Shown piece by piece: positions 1 through 5,923 of a stretch of DNA of 9,581 nucleotides (the first letter of the stretch is position 1; each line of letters starts with the position of its first letter). Source of the DNA: Desulfobulbaceae bacterium. Lineage in GTDB: Bacteria; Desulfobacterota; Desulfobulbia; Desulfobulbales; Desulfocapsaceae. Position numbers and translations under genes: made by a program. Under the pieces are notes generated by a model. It was not told the origin of the DNA. It worked only from the letters and a program-made list of their open reading frames with translations, and searched no databases. The stretch spans positions 1-9,581 of the forward strand of contig JAUVON010000085.1 of the NCBI GenBank assembly GCA_030599175.1, in the 5' to 3' direction.

Positions 1-470
1 AGCAGCATATCATCAAATTCGCCAAGAGAAGCGTTAAACCCACTGTCAAGGGCTGCTACCTTCTCCCCGTCTGTTCGGCTGGATACTTCAGGGATGGCAC
101 TATACCGGCTTGTCTCCAGTGTACCATCGATGGAAACAGGGCAAGGCAACCCGATAAGTGCATCCGGGCCGCTGTTTTTATTAAGTTCCTCGCAGTAATG
201 ATAAATCCTTCCATCAAGGTAGGAAAGAAAGAGCAGAAAATCATTCCGCTCTGTTTCCATTACCTGTTTTTGTTCCTCATGTTCGCGCTGACTCTGCACA
301 ATATTGAGCCTCGCCTTGTACAATGAGGCGATGGTTTGCTGTAAAAGCTGCGGTGACTGCTGAGTGAGAGCTGAAGCAGTTGAGTAAAACAGAAAAAAAA
401 GGATATAACAGGTACCGCACAGCACCTGCATCAAAACAATAGCTGGGAAATGTTTATTGTTGGTAGACAT
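1..470 (-). CDS. Exported protein of unknown function, N-terminal part (runs off the left edge)
   Basis: The frame is open from an ATG at 470 to the window edge, giving 156 complete codons with no stop, so the C-terminus is missing. Residues 1-34 look like a Sec signal peptide: a short polar start with one lysine (MSTNNKHF), a long hydrophobic core (about residues 10-29, ending ILFFLFY) and a good signal peptidase I site after TASA (residue 34). The predicted mature part starts with a Gln-rich, charged helix (about 37-80, QREHEEQKQ region) and then a less regular segment with two cysteines (C93 and C110), which could form a disulfide in the periplasm. I do not recognise the family. The ribosome site upstream is weak (only a GAG about 5 bases before the ATG); an internal ATG at codon 14 has no better site and would remove the basic start of the signal. 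It has the same orientation as the next gene, with a 247-base gap. Confidence 0.7.
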   Translation of the reverse strand, partial: MSTNNKHFPAIVLMQVLCGTCYILFFLFYSTASALTQQSPQLLQQTIASLYKARLNIVQSQREHEEQKQVMETERNDFLLFLSYLDGRIYHYCEELNKNSGPDALIGLPCPVSIDGTLETSRYSAIPEVSSRTDGEKVAALDSGFNASLGEFDDML

Positions 471-717
471 CGATGCTCTGGCTTGTAAGTGGTAAGTAAT
501 CACTTCTGCAGAATACCTGCCTGACTTCCGAATACATGGCTTTCATAACAGTGAAACGGTATAAATCAGCAAGGAGGAAGTCAATATTTTTTTAGTGCCT
601 TACTCCAAAACTTCTGTAAGAAAAAACAAGAAATCGAGGAAGGTCGTTTATAATTATATGGTTGAATATACTTTCATGGCACTTATCCAAGCATTCTAAA
701 ATTCCGGTTTATTCGGG
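471..717. other. Intergenic region between two minus-strand genes
   Basis: I see no convincing gene here. Reading leftwards, a TTGACT (584-579) and a TATACC (563-558) could be a promoter for the exported-protein gene, but the 15-base spacer is shorter than the usual 17. An AAGGAGG on the plus strand (571-577) is followed by no start codon, so it is probably chance. A weak 5-bp inverted repeat (AAGTG at 487-491, CACTT at 501-505) lies close to the exported-protein start. I see no tRNA and no clear terminator for the membrane-protein gene that ends at 718. Confidence 0.3.
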
Positions 718-1065
718 TTAATACTGTTTGATCGGAGTGCTTTCTTCCATATGCCCCAGAGGTCGTTTAAAAGTGTAGCAGAATGGATCAAGTACCAGAA
801 CATCCCCGGCTTCACTGGTATTCCCAGCCAGCAGTGTAAACGGCAATGAAACTATCCAGACCGCAGCACCGGCAACCGACGCGATAAAGGTCAGGGGACG
901 AACCACAACCGTATCAACAAGCATGACAGCAGCGCTCGGGTCGTTGACCTGAAAGTATTCAGCGTCACAACCAGCCTTAACAATCGTTCCCGACAAGAAG
1001 CCAGAACTGACACACATTGCAACAACCAATACATAGAGCCAAACTCTACTCCTGAATCTATTCAT
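718..1065 (-). CDS. Small inner-membrane protein of unknown function
   Basis: A 115-residue protein. The start is set by a good ribosome site: GGTGA (1075-1071) lies 5 bases before the ATG at 1065. The frame could be extended to an ATG at 1077 or a TTG at 1086, but those have poorer sites. Residues 1-31 form a basic start (R3, R5, R7) and a hydrophobic segment that is either a signal peptide (possible cleavage after VKA, residue 31) or a membrane anchor. A second hydrophobic segment spans about 56-80 (RPLTFIASVAG...SLPFTLLAGN). It is followed by a conserved-looking end with DPFCYTFKRPLG at 93-104. The order 'V.RPL - hydrophobic - SLPF...GN - YTF.RPLG' resembles a widespread family of small proteobacterial membrane proteins with no known function; that is recognition by eye, not a search. 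Cysteines at 33 and 96 may lie on the same side of the membrane. It is divergent from the operon at 1538. Confidence 0.8.
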   Translation of the reverse strand: MNRFRSRVWLYVLVVAMCVSSGFLSGTIVKAGCDAEYFQVNDPSAAVMLVDTVVVRPLTFIASVAGAAVWIVSLPFTLLAGNTSEAGDVLVLDPFCYTFKRPLGHMEESTPIKQY

Positions 1066-1119
1066 GAATTTCACCATATTACTCAATGTTCGGGGTTAAA
1101 AAGTAGAGACAAAGCATCT

Positions 1120-1136
1120 ATCCCGCTTGTCGGGAT
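1120..1136. repeat. Short palindrome ATCCCG-CTTGT-CGGGAT
   Basis: A perfect 6-bp inverted repeat around a 5-base loop. Similar CCCGACAAGCGGG hairpins are common as dispersed intergenic repeats in many bacterial genomes, so this may be one copy of such a family. No run of T follows on either strand, which argues against a rho-independent terminator. Only one copy is visible in the window. Confidence 0.45.
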
Positions 1137-1202
1137 TAATCTTGTCAGTTGATCGGTGAAAAAGTACTTTTACCATCGAGAGTATTTTACCTACCCCTGA
1201 TT

Positions 1203-1263
1203 TTATATCCACTTTTTCCATACCAGTTCGACAGTACCAATTATACCCATTTTTTCCATTCCA
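1203..1263. repeat. Imperfect 23-base direct repeat, period 38
   Basis: The 23 bases at 1203-1225 and those at 1241-1263 match at 20 of 23 positions (shared core TTTTTCCAT flanked by TTATA..CCA and CCA). The start-to-start distance is 38 bases. The 15-base linkers are not alike. The repeat lies upstream of the minus-strand gene at 1065, about 140-200 bases from its start. It could be a pair of regulator sites or just a local duplication in AT-rich DNA. Confidence 0.45.
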
Positions 1264-1402
1264 CACAACGTTTACTCCCATCAACAACTACAGATAATCA
1301 TTAAATGGTAGGTACCGTCATGTTGTTTCACCAGGTCTTAATGATAACTTATATTAAAAAATAATTGCTTTTTGGCGTGGCCTGCTCTACTTTGTTAAGG
1401 TG

Positions 1403-1443
1403 CTGGTTAGACAAATACCAGGTGATAATACTTCTTCCACCTG
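1403..1443. repeat. Overlapping inverted repeats upstream of the operon
   Basis: CTGGT (1403-1407) pairs with ACCAG (1417-1421), and CAGGTG (1419-1424) pairs with CACCTG (1438-1443). The two share bases 1419-1421, so only one can form at a time. They frame the possible -10 element TGATAATAC (1423-1431). They could be an operator or alternative RNA stems, but arms of 5-6 bp can arise by chance. Confidence 0.25.
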
Positions 1444-1527
1444 ACAATGCGTTTTCCCCACTTTTTGGCAACCGGTTTTCTCTTAATTAAGTACACGTGA
1501 CACTCTTGTAAAAATTTTAATATTGAC

Positions 1528-1531
1528 GGAG
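1528..1531 (+). promoter_or_regulatory. Ribosome binding site GGAG that sets the operon start
   Basis: GGAG lies 6 bases before the ATG at 1538. It therefore supports ATG 1538 over the upstream in-frame TTG at 1523, which overlaps this site and has no site of its own. Confidence 0.75.
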
Positions 1532-1537
1532 CGACTA

Positions 1538-2728
1538 ATGACAACATCACCTATGCAATACCTGGATAAGGCAATGGATAAAGTGCGTGATCTCGGCCTT
1601 CTACCCCAAACAGATGATGGGCGGGAGGAACCGATTGTAGCTCTCCTTAACCAGATAGCCGACATTGACGAAGATCGTGTAATAGCTATTGCCAGAACCC
1701 TCAACCAGGCCTCATTTTTCAATGATGTGGTTCGTGAACAGGTCCAGGCAATGAATATCAGTGACCGCTATGAGGATATCACCAATTCCTTCAAATCGAT
1801 CCGTGATGATGCCAAGAATATGGTTGACCAGCTTGATGACGGCAAGGTCTCAACCTTCGAGAGAATCAACAACGTCTGGATGAAGGTAACCCGAGGCGAT
1901 ATAGCCGGCCGGTTTGGTAAGATCAAAGAGACCTACCTGGATGTCACAGAGTCCACTCTGGATCAGATTCAACGGGAGCAAGCGATACTGGATGCTTATC
2001 AGGATTTTCGTGGAGCACTCAAACAGTCAGAAGTTCTTGCCCTGGAAGTGCTGAAAAAAGCCGAAGCTCTCCTTGCCGGAGCCAAAGAAGCTGTTGAAAC
2101 AGCCATGCAAAAAGTAGAGGCCTATCAGGGTGAGGAGATGGCTGAGAGGGCCAAACTTGAACTGGCCCGTGATGAGAAACTGCGTGAATTGCAAAATACT
2201 GAAAAACGCTACCAGATTGCTAAAGATCTTTCCGACAACCTGACAGTCAGTTATAATACCACAGAAGTTGTCATGGCCCGGTTGGTACAGACCACCAATG
2301 CCAAAGAGCGACTCTACAGCCAGGCTATCAGTTTCTTTTCCACCAATGAAACCGTGCTCACCGCACTGACAGCTTCTTTTGCCGGTATGTTCGGTCTCCA
2401 TGAATCGACGCAGACGCTGGAGGCAATGAAGAAAGGAGTAAGTGACTCCATCGAGGTGCTTTCCGAGATTGGAGGAGAAGTTCAGGAGGCAGCGATAAAG
2501 GCCGGATACGGCCCGACTATCAAAGCAGACGTAGTAAAACAACTAGTCGAATCCGTAGTCAGTTTCCAGGAGAATTCACGGACTATTATTGAAGAGATGC
2601 GCCGGCAGTCAACATCAAATGCCAGAGAAATCCAGGAAGCAGTTGAAGATGGAAAACGGAGAATGGCCAGACTCGCCGAGCAGGGAAGCAAAGTAATTGC
2701 CAACCAGTCTTCTGAGAAGCCGGCCTAA
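1538..2728 (+). CDS. Cytosolic coiled-coil protein, distantly TelA/KlaA-like (operon gene 1)
   Basis: A 396-residue, highly charged, mostly helical protein with no signal peptide or membrane segment. Residues about 1-75 look globular; a long coiled-coil-type region follows from about 135 to 230 (heptad-like Glu/Lys/Leu/Ala pattern, including KKAEALLAGAKEAVE and AERAKLELARDEKL). A C-terminal helical domain covers about 230-385. The layout, with mid-protein coils followed by 'LSDNL...TTEVVMARLVQTTNAKERLY...' and a conserved-looking tail, is reminiscent of the TelA/KlaA toxic-anion-resistance family (PF05816). I see this as distant similarity, not membership. It is the first gene of a tight operon: the next gene starts 2 bases after its stop. 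I cannot assign a function; a cytosolic partner of the membrane protein that follows is the most reasonable reading. Confidence 0.85.
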   Translation: MTTSPMQYLDKAMDKVRDLGLLPQTDDGREEPIVALLNQIADIDEDRVIAIARTLNQASFFNDVVREQVQAMNISDRYEDITNSFKSIRDDAKNMVDQLDDGKVSTFERINNVWMKVTRGDIAGRFGKIKETYLDVTESTLDQIQREQAILDAYQDFRGALKQSEVLALEVLKKAEALLAGAKEAVETAMQKVEAYQGEEMAERAKLELARDEKLRELQNTEKRYQIAKDLSDNLTVSYNTTEVVMARLVQTTNAKERLYSQAISFFSTNETVLTALTASFAGMFGLHESTQTLEAMKKGVSDSIEVLSEIGGEVQEAAIKAGYGPTIKADVVKQLVESVVSFQENSRTIIEEMRRQSTSNAREIQEAVEDGKRRMARLAEQGSKVIANQSSEKPA

Positions 2729-2730
2729 AT

Positions 2731-3639
2731 ATGAGTGATTCAACAGCAGCTTCTGCCAGCAACCAGCCCCTTGACGAAGTTATGTTGGCCATGGATGTGG
2801 TCGATACCCTCCGCCACCAGGAAAAACTGATTGCTCATGAACTTGACAGCGACACCCGGGACGAAGAACTTAAAGAAAGGCTTCGTAAAATTTATGCGGC
2901 CCAGGGCATAGATGTACCGAATCATGTTCTGGAAGAGGGGGTACAGGCTCTTAAAGAAGATCGTTTTACCTATCGCCCCCCCAAGTCCGGCCTTAGAACC
3001 GGTTTGGCCAGCCTCTACGTGAGCCGGGGGAGGTGGGGAAAGTGGTTACTCGTTTTTATTGTTGCTCTCATGATTGGCTTGGGAGGATACCGGTTCTTTG
3101 TTTCAGGACCAAAGGCGGCTTTACCTGAAAAGGTTGAGGCAACATATACACAGTTGCAGGACAGTGCCAAGTCGGAAAAGGGGAAAAATTTTGCAAAAAG
3201 ATTCTATGAACAGGCCCAGACCGGTCTCAAGAATCAAGACGAAATTGCAACCAAGAGGGCTTTGCATGAAATGTTGGATCTGCAGGGGGCATTGGATCAG
3301 CAGTACAGTCTCAAAATTATTGCCCGGCCTGGAGAGAAGTCCGGTGTCTGGCGTATCCCCGATGTCAACACCAGTTCCCGGAATTACTATATTATTGTTG
3401 AGGCCGTTGACGCTGGAGATAAGCCTGTAAAAGTGGCTGTTACCAGTGAGGAAAGCGGTAAGACAACCATGGTCTCAAAATGGGGAATCAGGGTTGAAGA
3501 AGGAGTCTTTCAATCCATTGGTGCCGACAAACAGGATGACGGCATTATTCAGAACAACATTTTTGGACAAAAGAAAAAAGGCTATCTGGTTCCGGAATAT
3601 CAATTTCCCACTACCGGTGGAGCTATCACTTCCTGGTAA
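2731..3639 (+). CDS. Single-pass membrane protein, possibly DUF6384 family (operon gene 2)
   Basis: A 302-residue protein starting 2 bases after the preceding stop. An acidic helical cytosolic part comes first (residues 1-80; it begins LDEVMLAMDVVDTLRHQE). A linker with basic residues (RGRWGK, about 99-104) leads to one strong membrane helix at about 105-124 (WLLVFIVALMIGLGGYRFFV). Positive charge before the helix predicts the N-terminus inside and about 175 residues outside. The outer part is helical (130-190), then probably beta-rich (191-302), with IIARPGEKSGVWRIPD and YYIIVEAVDAGDKPV. It reminds me of the DUF6384 family, whose role is unknown; I hold that name with low confidence. It probably anchors the coiled-coil proteins encoded on either side to the membrane. 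GAGAAG about 11 bases upstream is the only ribosome site, so translational coupling to gene 1 is likely. Confidence 0.85.
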   Translation: MSDSTAASASNQPLDEVMLAMDVVDTLRHQEKLIAHELDSDTRDEELKERLRKIYAAQGIDVPNHVLEEGVQALKEDRFTYRPPKSGLRTGLASLYVSRGRWGKWLLVFIVALMIGLGGYRFFVSGPKAALPEKVEATYTQLQDSAKSEKGKNFAKRFYEQAQTGLKNQDEIATKRALHEMLDLQGALDQQYSLKIIARPGEKSGVWRIPDVNTSSRNYYIIVEAVDAGDKPVKVAVTSEESGKTTMVSKWGIRVEEGVFQSIGADKQDDGIIQNNIFGQKKKGYLVPEYQFPTTGGAITSW

Positions 3640-3654
3640 CCAAAGACAAAAGAT

Positions 3655-5142
3655 ATGATCAGCGGACGACAAACATTGGGTTCCATCGAACTTGCTATGC
3701 AGAAGGTTCGAGAGGTTATTGGCAAGGTTGACATCCAGATTGGAGGAGCGGCGGCAAAGTTACTTGCCATGCAGCAGGAGGAAGTGGGAGACTACCGTGA
3801 ATTAGCCAGGCTGCGGGTTGATTTGCTGGCAACCGGCAAAGCCGGGGATGTTCTGGACGAAACAGCTGCTACCGTGAAACAGCTGTTAAAAAGAAGAAGT
3901 GATGCTCTCCAGCTTTTTGAGCAGGAACTGACTGCTACCCGAGATCTGATCCGGGGTCTTGAAGAGAAGCGCCAGCAGCAGGCTGACAGTGTTGATCAAG
4001 CAGCAGACGTGGTGGATGAGGCGGAAGCAAAGACTCAAAAAAGGCTTGACGCCGAGCCGGCCTATCGAACCCAGCTCGATCTTGTTCATGAGCTTGAACG
4101 TACCGTGCGCCACGCTGAACATAAAGCAGAACAGAGGGAAGAGGAACTTGAGAGCAAGGGAAAACCATACCGCGAAGACAAGCTTTTCATGTATCTCTGG
4201 AACCGCAAATACTCCCTTACCGACTATAAGGCCAACTCTCTAACCAGGATGTTTGACCGCTGGGTTGCTAGGATAATACGGTACCCTGATGCGCGGCTTA
4301 ACTACACCAAACTGCAGGAAATCCCTGAGCGACTGAGGGAACATGCAGTAGAGATGAAAGCTCGCCTGGAAAAAGAATTCGCAACCCTCCAAGCTCTTGA
4401 TGAACAGGGAAAAGCAGATGACGGTATCCCTCTCCTGGAGAAAAAACTCCATGAAGAAGAGAAGCAAATCAGGGATATTGACAATGCAATAGGGGCAGCT
4501 GAGAAGCATCAGCGTGAACAACAGCAGCAGCGGGCCAGCTACAATTCAGGTGATGACGAAGCCTACAAAGAGGCTGTTTCATTTACCAACAGCAGGCTGC
4601 AACAGAAAGATATCATGCGACTGAGGTTAGAAGCCCAGGCAACCCCGTACCCGGAAGATGATATTATCATTAATCGAATATTTGATTCGGAAAAGGAAGA
4701 GCAGGATAGCAGGAGTGCAACCGAAGAGTTTAAAAAATCCCGAGTGAGGCACGAAGAAAAACTCCATGAACTGGAACAGCTGCGGTCTGATTTTAAGCAC
4801 AATCGATATGACGGAGCAGGCACAGGATTTTCTAATCCGGCCATGATCGCTGTCATGCTGGAAAATCTTCTCAGTGGAGCTTTAAACAGAGATGGCTTCT
4901 GGCGGGTTCTTGAACAACAGCGACGCCGATTACCCCGACGTTCAAACCCAACCTTTGGTTCCGGTGGCTTTGGCCAGGGAACAATATGGGGGAAAGGCCG
5001 GGGATTCCCTGGAAATTTTGGAGGCGGTGGCGGGTTTTCCTTCCCAAGGCGCCCGGGCGGTGGCGGTTTTCGCTTTCCTGGTGCCGGCGGTGGTGGTTTA
5101 CGCTCCGGTGGAGGAGGTTTTCGTACAGGCGGGGGATTTTAG
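3655..5142 (+). CDS. Long coiled-coil protein with Gly/Phe/Arg-rich tail (operon gene 3)
   Basis: A 495-residue protein that begins 15 bases after gene 2 stops. The ribosome site is poor, so it probably depends on translation of gene 2. No signal peptide is seen. Residues about 10-165 are charged helix, with coiled-coil stretches around 75-165 (KRQQQADSVDQAADVVDEAE). Residues 170-225 are more globular and aromatic (LFMYLWNRKYSLTDYKA, MFDRWVARIIRYPD). A second coiled coil spans about 225-385. A short hydrophobic helix (about 394-411, PAMIAVMLENLLSGAL) precedes a low-complexity end (about 421-495) that starts basic (RRRLPRR) and then alternates runs of glycine with Phe, Arg and Pro, ending FRTGGGF. 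I do not recognise the family. Such tails may mediate self-association or surface contacts. The stop codon overlaps that of the convergent selenoprotein gene. Confidence 0.85.
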   Translation: MISGRQTLGSIELAMQKVREVIGKVDIQIGGAAAKLLAMQQEEVGDYRELARLRVDLLATGKAGDVLDETAATVKQLLKRRSDALQLFEQELTATRDLIRGLEEKRQQQADSVDQAADVVDEAEAKTQKRLDAEPAYRTQLDLVHELERTVRHAEHKAEQREEELESKGKPYREDKLFMYLWNRKYSLTDYKANSLTRMFDRWVARIIRYPDARLNYTKLQEIPERLREHAVEMKARLEKEFATLQALDEQGKADDGIPLLEKKLHEEEKQIRDIDNAIGAAEKHQREQQQQRASYNSGDDEAYKEAVSFTNSRLQQKDIMRLRLEAQATPYPEDDIIINRIFDSEKEEQDSRSATEEFKKSRVRHEEKLHELEQLRSDFKHNRYDGAGTGFSNPAMIAVMLENLLSGALNRDGFWRVLEQQRRRLPRRSNPTFGSGGFGQGTIWGKGRGFPGNFGGGGGFSFPRRPGGGGFRFPGAGGGGLRSGGGGFRTGGGF

Positions 5143-5690
5143 TTTTGACGGTTCACCAACTGTAGAAAGGTCTGGATCTCCGGTCTATCTCCCGGTCCCC
5201 TGCCTATATGATGTAGCCTGACGATACCGGCGGGATCGATTAACACGTCCCCGCCGCGCTGATTTATATTGCCGTCTCCACCTTTTCGGGGCCACCTTCC
5301 GCGGAGAATCTCTTTGAAATAGGCCAACCAGGTACGATACCCCCAGATATCCCAAAAACCTGCCTCACCCATACCAAAATAGCGATAGAGAGCTTTCGGT
5401 TCATCCAGAACAATCGGCCACTCCACACTGGTATCCATTAAATATTCCGTAACAGACTCGTTAGTCTCGAAACTTACTGCTATAATATCAACCCCTGATT
5501 CGTCAAAGTCCTCTCTGTGCCGGTACAACTGTACCAGATGTCCCTGACAGGGCAGTCAACCCAGATGACGCAGAAAAACAAGCAGCTTCCACTTCCCTGC
5601 CCAACTTTTTACATCTACCTTTTTCCCCTCCAGATCAAACAGATCTACTGCAGGCAAACCTTCACCAACTCTATCCCGCTCTCCGGCCAT
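5139..5690 (-). CDS. Peroxiredoxin-like (SelL-related) selenoprotein with an in-frame UGA
   Basis: A 183-residue protein if the TGA at 5558-5556 is read as selenocysteine (residue 45). The start ATG at 5690 has a strong ribosome site. Residues 1-44 are a standard thioredoxin-fold opening (RVGEGLPAVDLFDLEGKKVD, then KLLVFLRHLG), placing U45 at the active site as G-U-L-P-C with resolving C48. After the UGA the same frame continues as the rest of a peroxiredoxin-like domain: VDIIAVSFE (strand), WPIVLDEPKALYRYFGM, and GGDVLIDPAGIVRLHH...DRP near the end, as in the AhpC/TSA-like PRXL2/SelL group. Known SelL has U-x-x-U and ordinary homologs C-x-x-C, so this one has a mixed pair. Role inferred: cytosolic thiol/selenol redox reaction; the substrate is unknown. 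Gene callers would start it at the TTG at 5528 and lose the active site. A nonsense mutation is the alternative, but the SECIS-like hairpin and the UGA at the redox position make that unlikely. Confidence 0.87.
5520..5537 (-). promoter_or_regulatory. Bacterial SECIS-like hairpin inside the selenoprotein gene
   Basis: In the mRNA, CUGGUAC pairs with GUACCGG (7 bp including one G-U) around the loop AGUU. The loop starts 26 bases after the UGA. Bacterial SECIS elements are known to sit just after the UGA, with the apical loop about 16-37 bases downstream and a G among the first two loop bases; both conditions hold (G is second). A smaller hairpin, CCCU-GUC-AGGG (5552-5542), lies between it and the UGA. 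The hairpin should bind SelB and direct insertion of selenocysteine. Confidence 0.75.
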
Positions 5691-5695
5691 AGTAA

Positions 5696-5704
5696 CTCTT
5701 CCTC
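5696..5704 (-). promoter_or_regulatory. Ribosome binding site of the selenoprotein gene
   Basis: GAGGAAGAG ends 5 bases before the ATG at 5690. This strong site belongs to the full-length gene with the UGA, not to the shorter frame beginning downstream at 5528, and so supports read-through. Confidence 0.75.
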
Positions 5705-5714
5705 ATTTTAGACC

Positions 5715-5774
5715 GGGCGACAGATTGAATTCTGTCCCCAGTGTAATAGCAAGGGGAAATATAATTAGTCCCCT
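5715..5774 (-). promoter_or_regulatory. Two small hairpins in the selenoprotein leader
   Basis: GGG-c-GACAGA (5715-5724) can pair with TCTGTC-CCC (5731-5739) with one bulged base, and AGGGGA (5752-5757) pairs with TCCCCT (5769-5774) around an 11-base AT-rich loop. Both lie in the likely 5' leader or promoter of the selenoprotein gene. They may be mRNA structure or protein sites; no known riboswitch is recognised. Confidence 0.3.
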
Positions 5775-5789
5775 GCATCCATAAAGCCA
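5774..5789 (-). promoter_or_regulatory. Possible sigma-54 promoter for the selenoprotein gene
   Basis: Read leftwards, TGGCTTTATGGATGCA has the GG and GC pairs at the exact spacing of the sigma-54 consensus TGGCAC-N5-TTGCA, and matches TGGC and TGCA. The two middle consensus bases (AC) and one T of TTGCA are missing. Transcription would begin near 5763, leaving a leader of about 70 bases. A match of this quality can occur by chance. Confidence 0.25.
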
Positions 5790-5862
5790 CTTTTTAAACA
5801 TCAAAGGGGAACACAATAAAAGGTATACCTTGAAGAACCGCGGTGGCACAGGTGGGAAATAC

Positions 5863-5900
5863 CGAACCGGAAAGTGCTGCAAAAATCACTTTTCGGTTCG
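5863..5900 (-). terminator. 14-bp stem-loop after the dynamin-like gene, possible terminator
   Basis: CGAACCGGAAAGTG (5863-5876) pairs with CACTTTTCGGTTCG (5887-5900), 13 Watson-Crick pairs plus one G-T, around a 10-base loop. It starts 24 bases past the stop codon of the dynamin-like gene. The run of T after the stem on the minus strand is weak (GTATTT), so it may be a poor terminator or an mRNA 3' stabilising stem. The loop base run CTGCA (5877-5881) can also pair with TGCAG (5909-5913), which would make an H-type pseudoknot. Confidence 0.45.
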
Positions 5901-5923
5901 ATGGGAACTGCAGCAACAGGAAA

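Larger units (their letters stand above)
1087..1537. other. Divergent intergenic region with repeats, no supported gene
   Basis: About 450 bases separate the minus-strand membrane-protein gene from the plus-strand operon, so promoters for both should lie here. Directly visible are a 6-bp palindrome (1120-1136), a 23-base imperfect direct repeat (1203-1225 and 1241-1263) and overlapping inverted repeats (1403-1443). A 63-codon minus-strand frame (1287-1096) has no ribosome site and its end is simply the palindrome read through, so I do not call it a gene. A TGATAATAC (1423-1431) on the plus strand looks like an extended -10 element for the operon, which would give a leader of about 100 bases; no good -35 sits at the right distance. 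Confidence 0.4.

Noticed and set aside
1096..1287. 63-codon minus-strand frame in the divergent intergenic region
   Set aside because: Starts at TTG-TTG-ATG without a ribosome site, has no recognisable domain, and its end is the read-through of a palindromic repeat (NPDKRD).
2027..2542. 171-codon minus-strand frame opposite operon gene 1
   Set aside because: Opposite-strand shadow of the coiled-coil gene with no ribosome site or domain.
5139..5528. 129-residue minus-strand protein taken as a complete gene
   Set aside because: It is the part of the selenoprotein after the UGA. It starts at a TTG that lies inside the SECIS-like hairpin loop, and it lacks the active-site strand.
5885..5905. 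GGTTCGAT resembling a tRNA T-loop
   Set aside because: The flanking bases do not form a T stem, and no anticodon or acceptor arm fits; the bases belong to the 14-bp stem.
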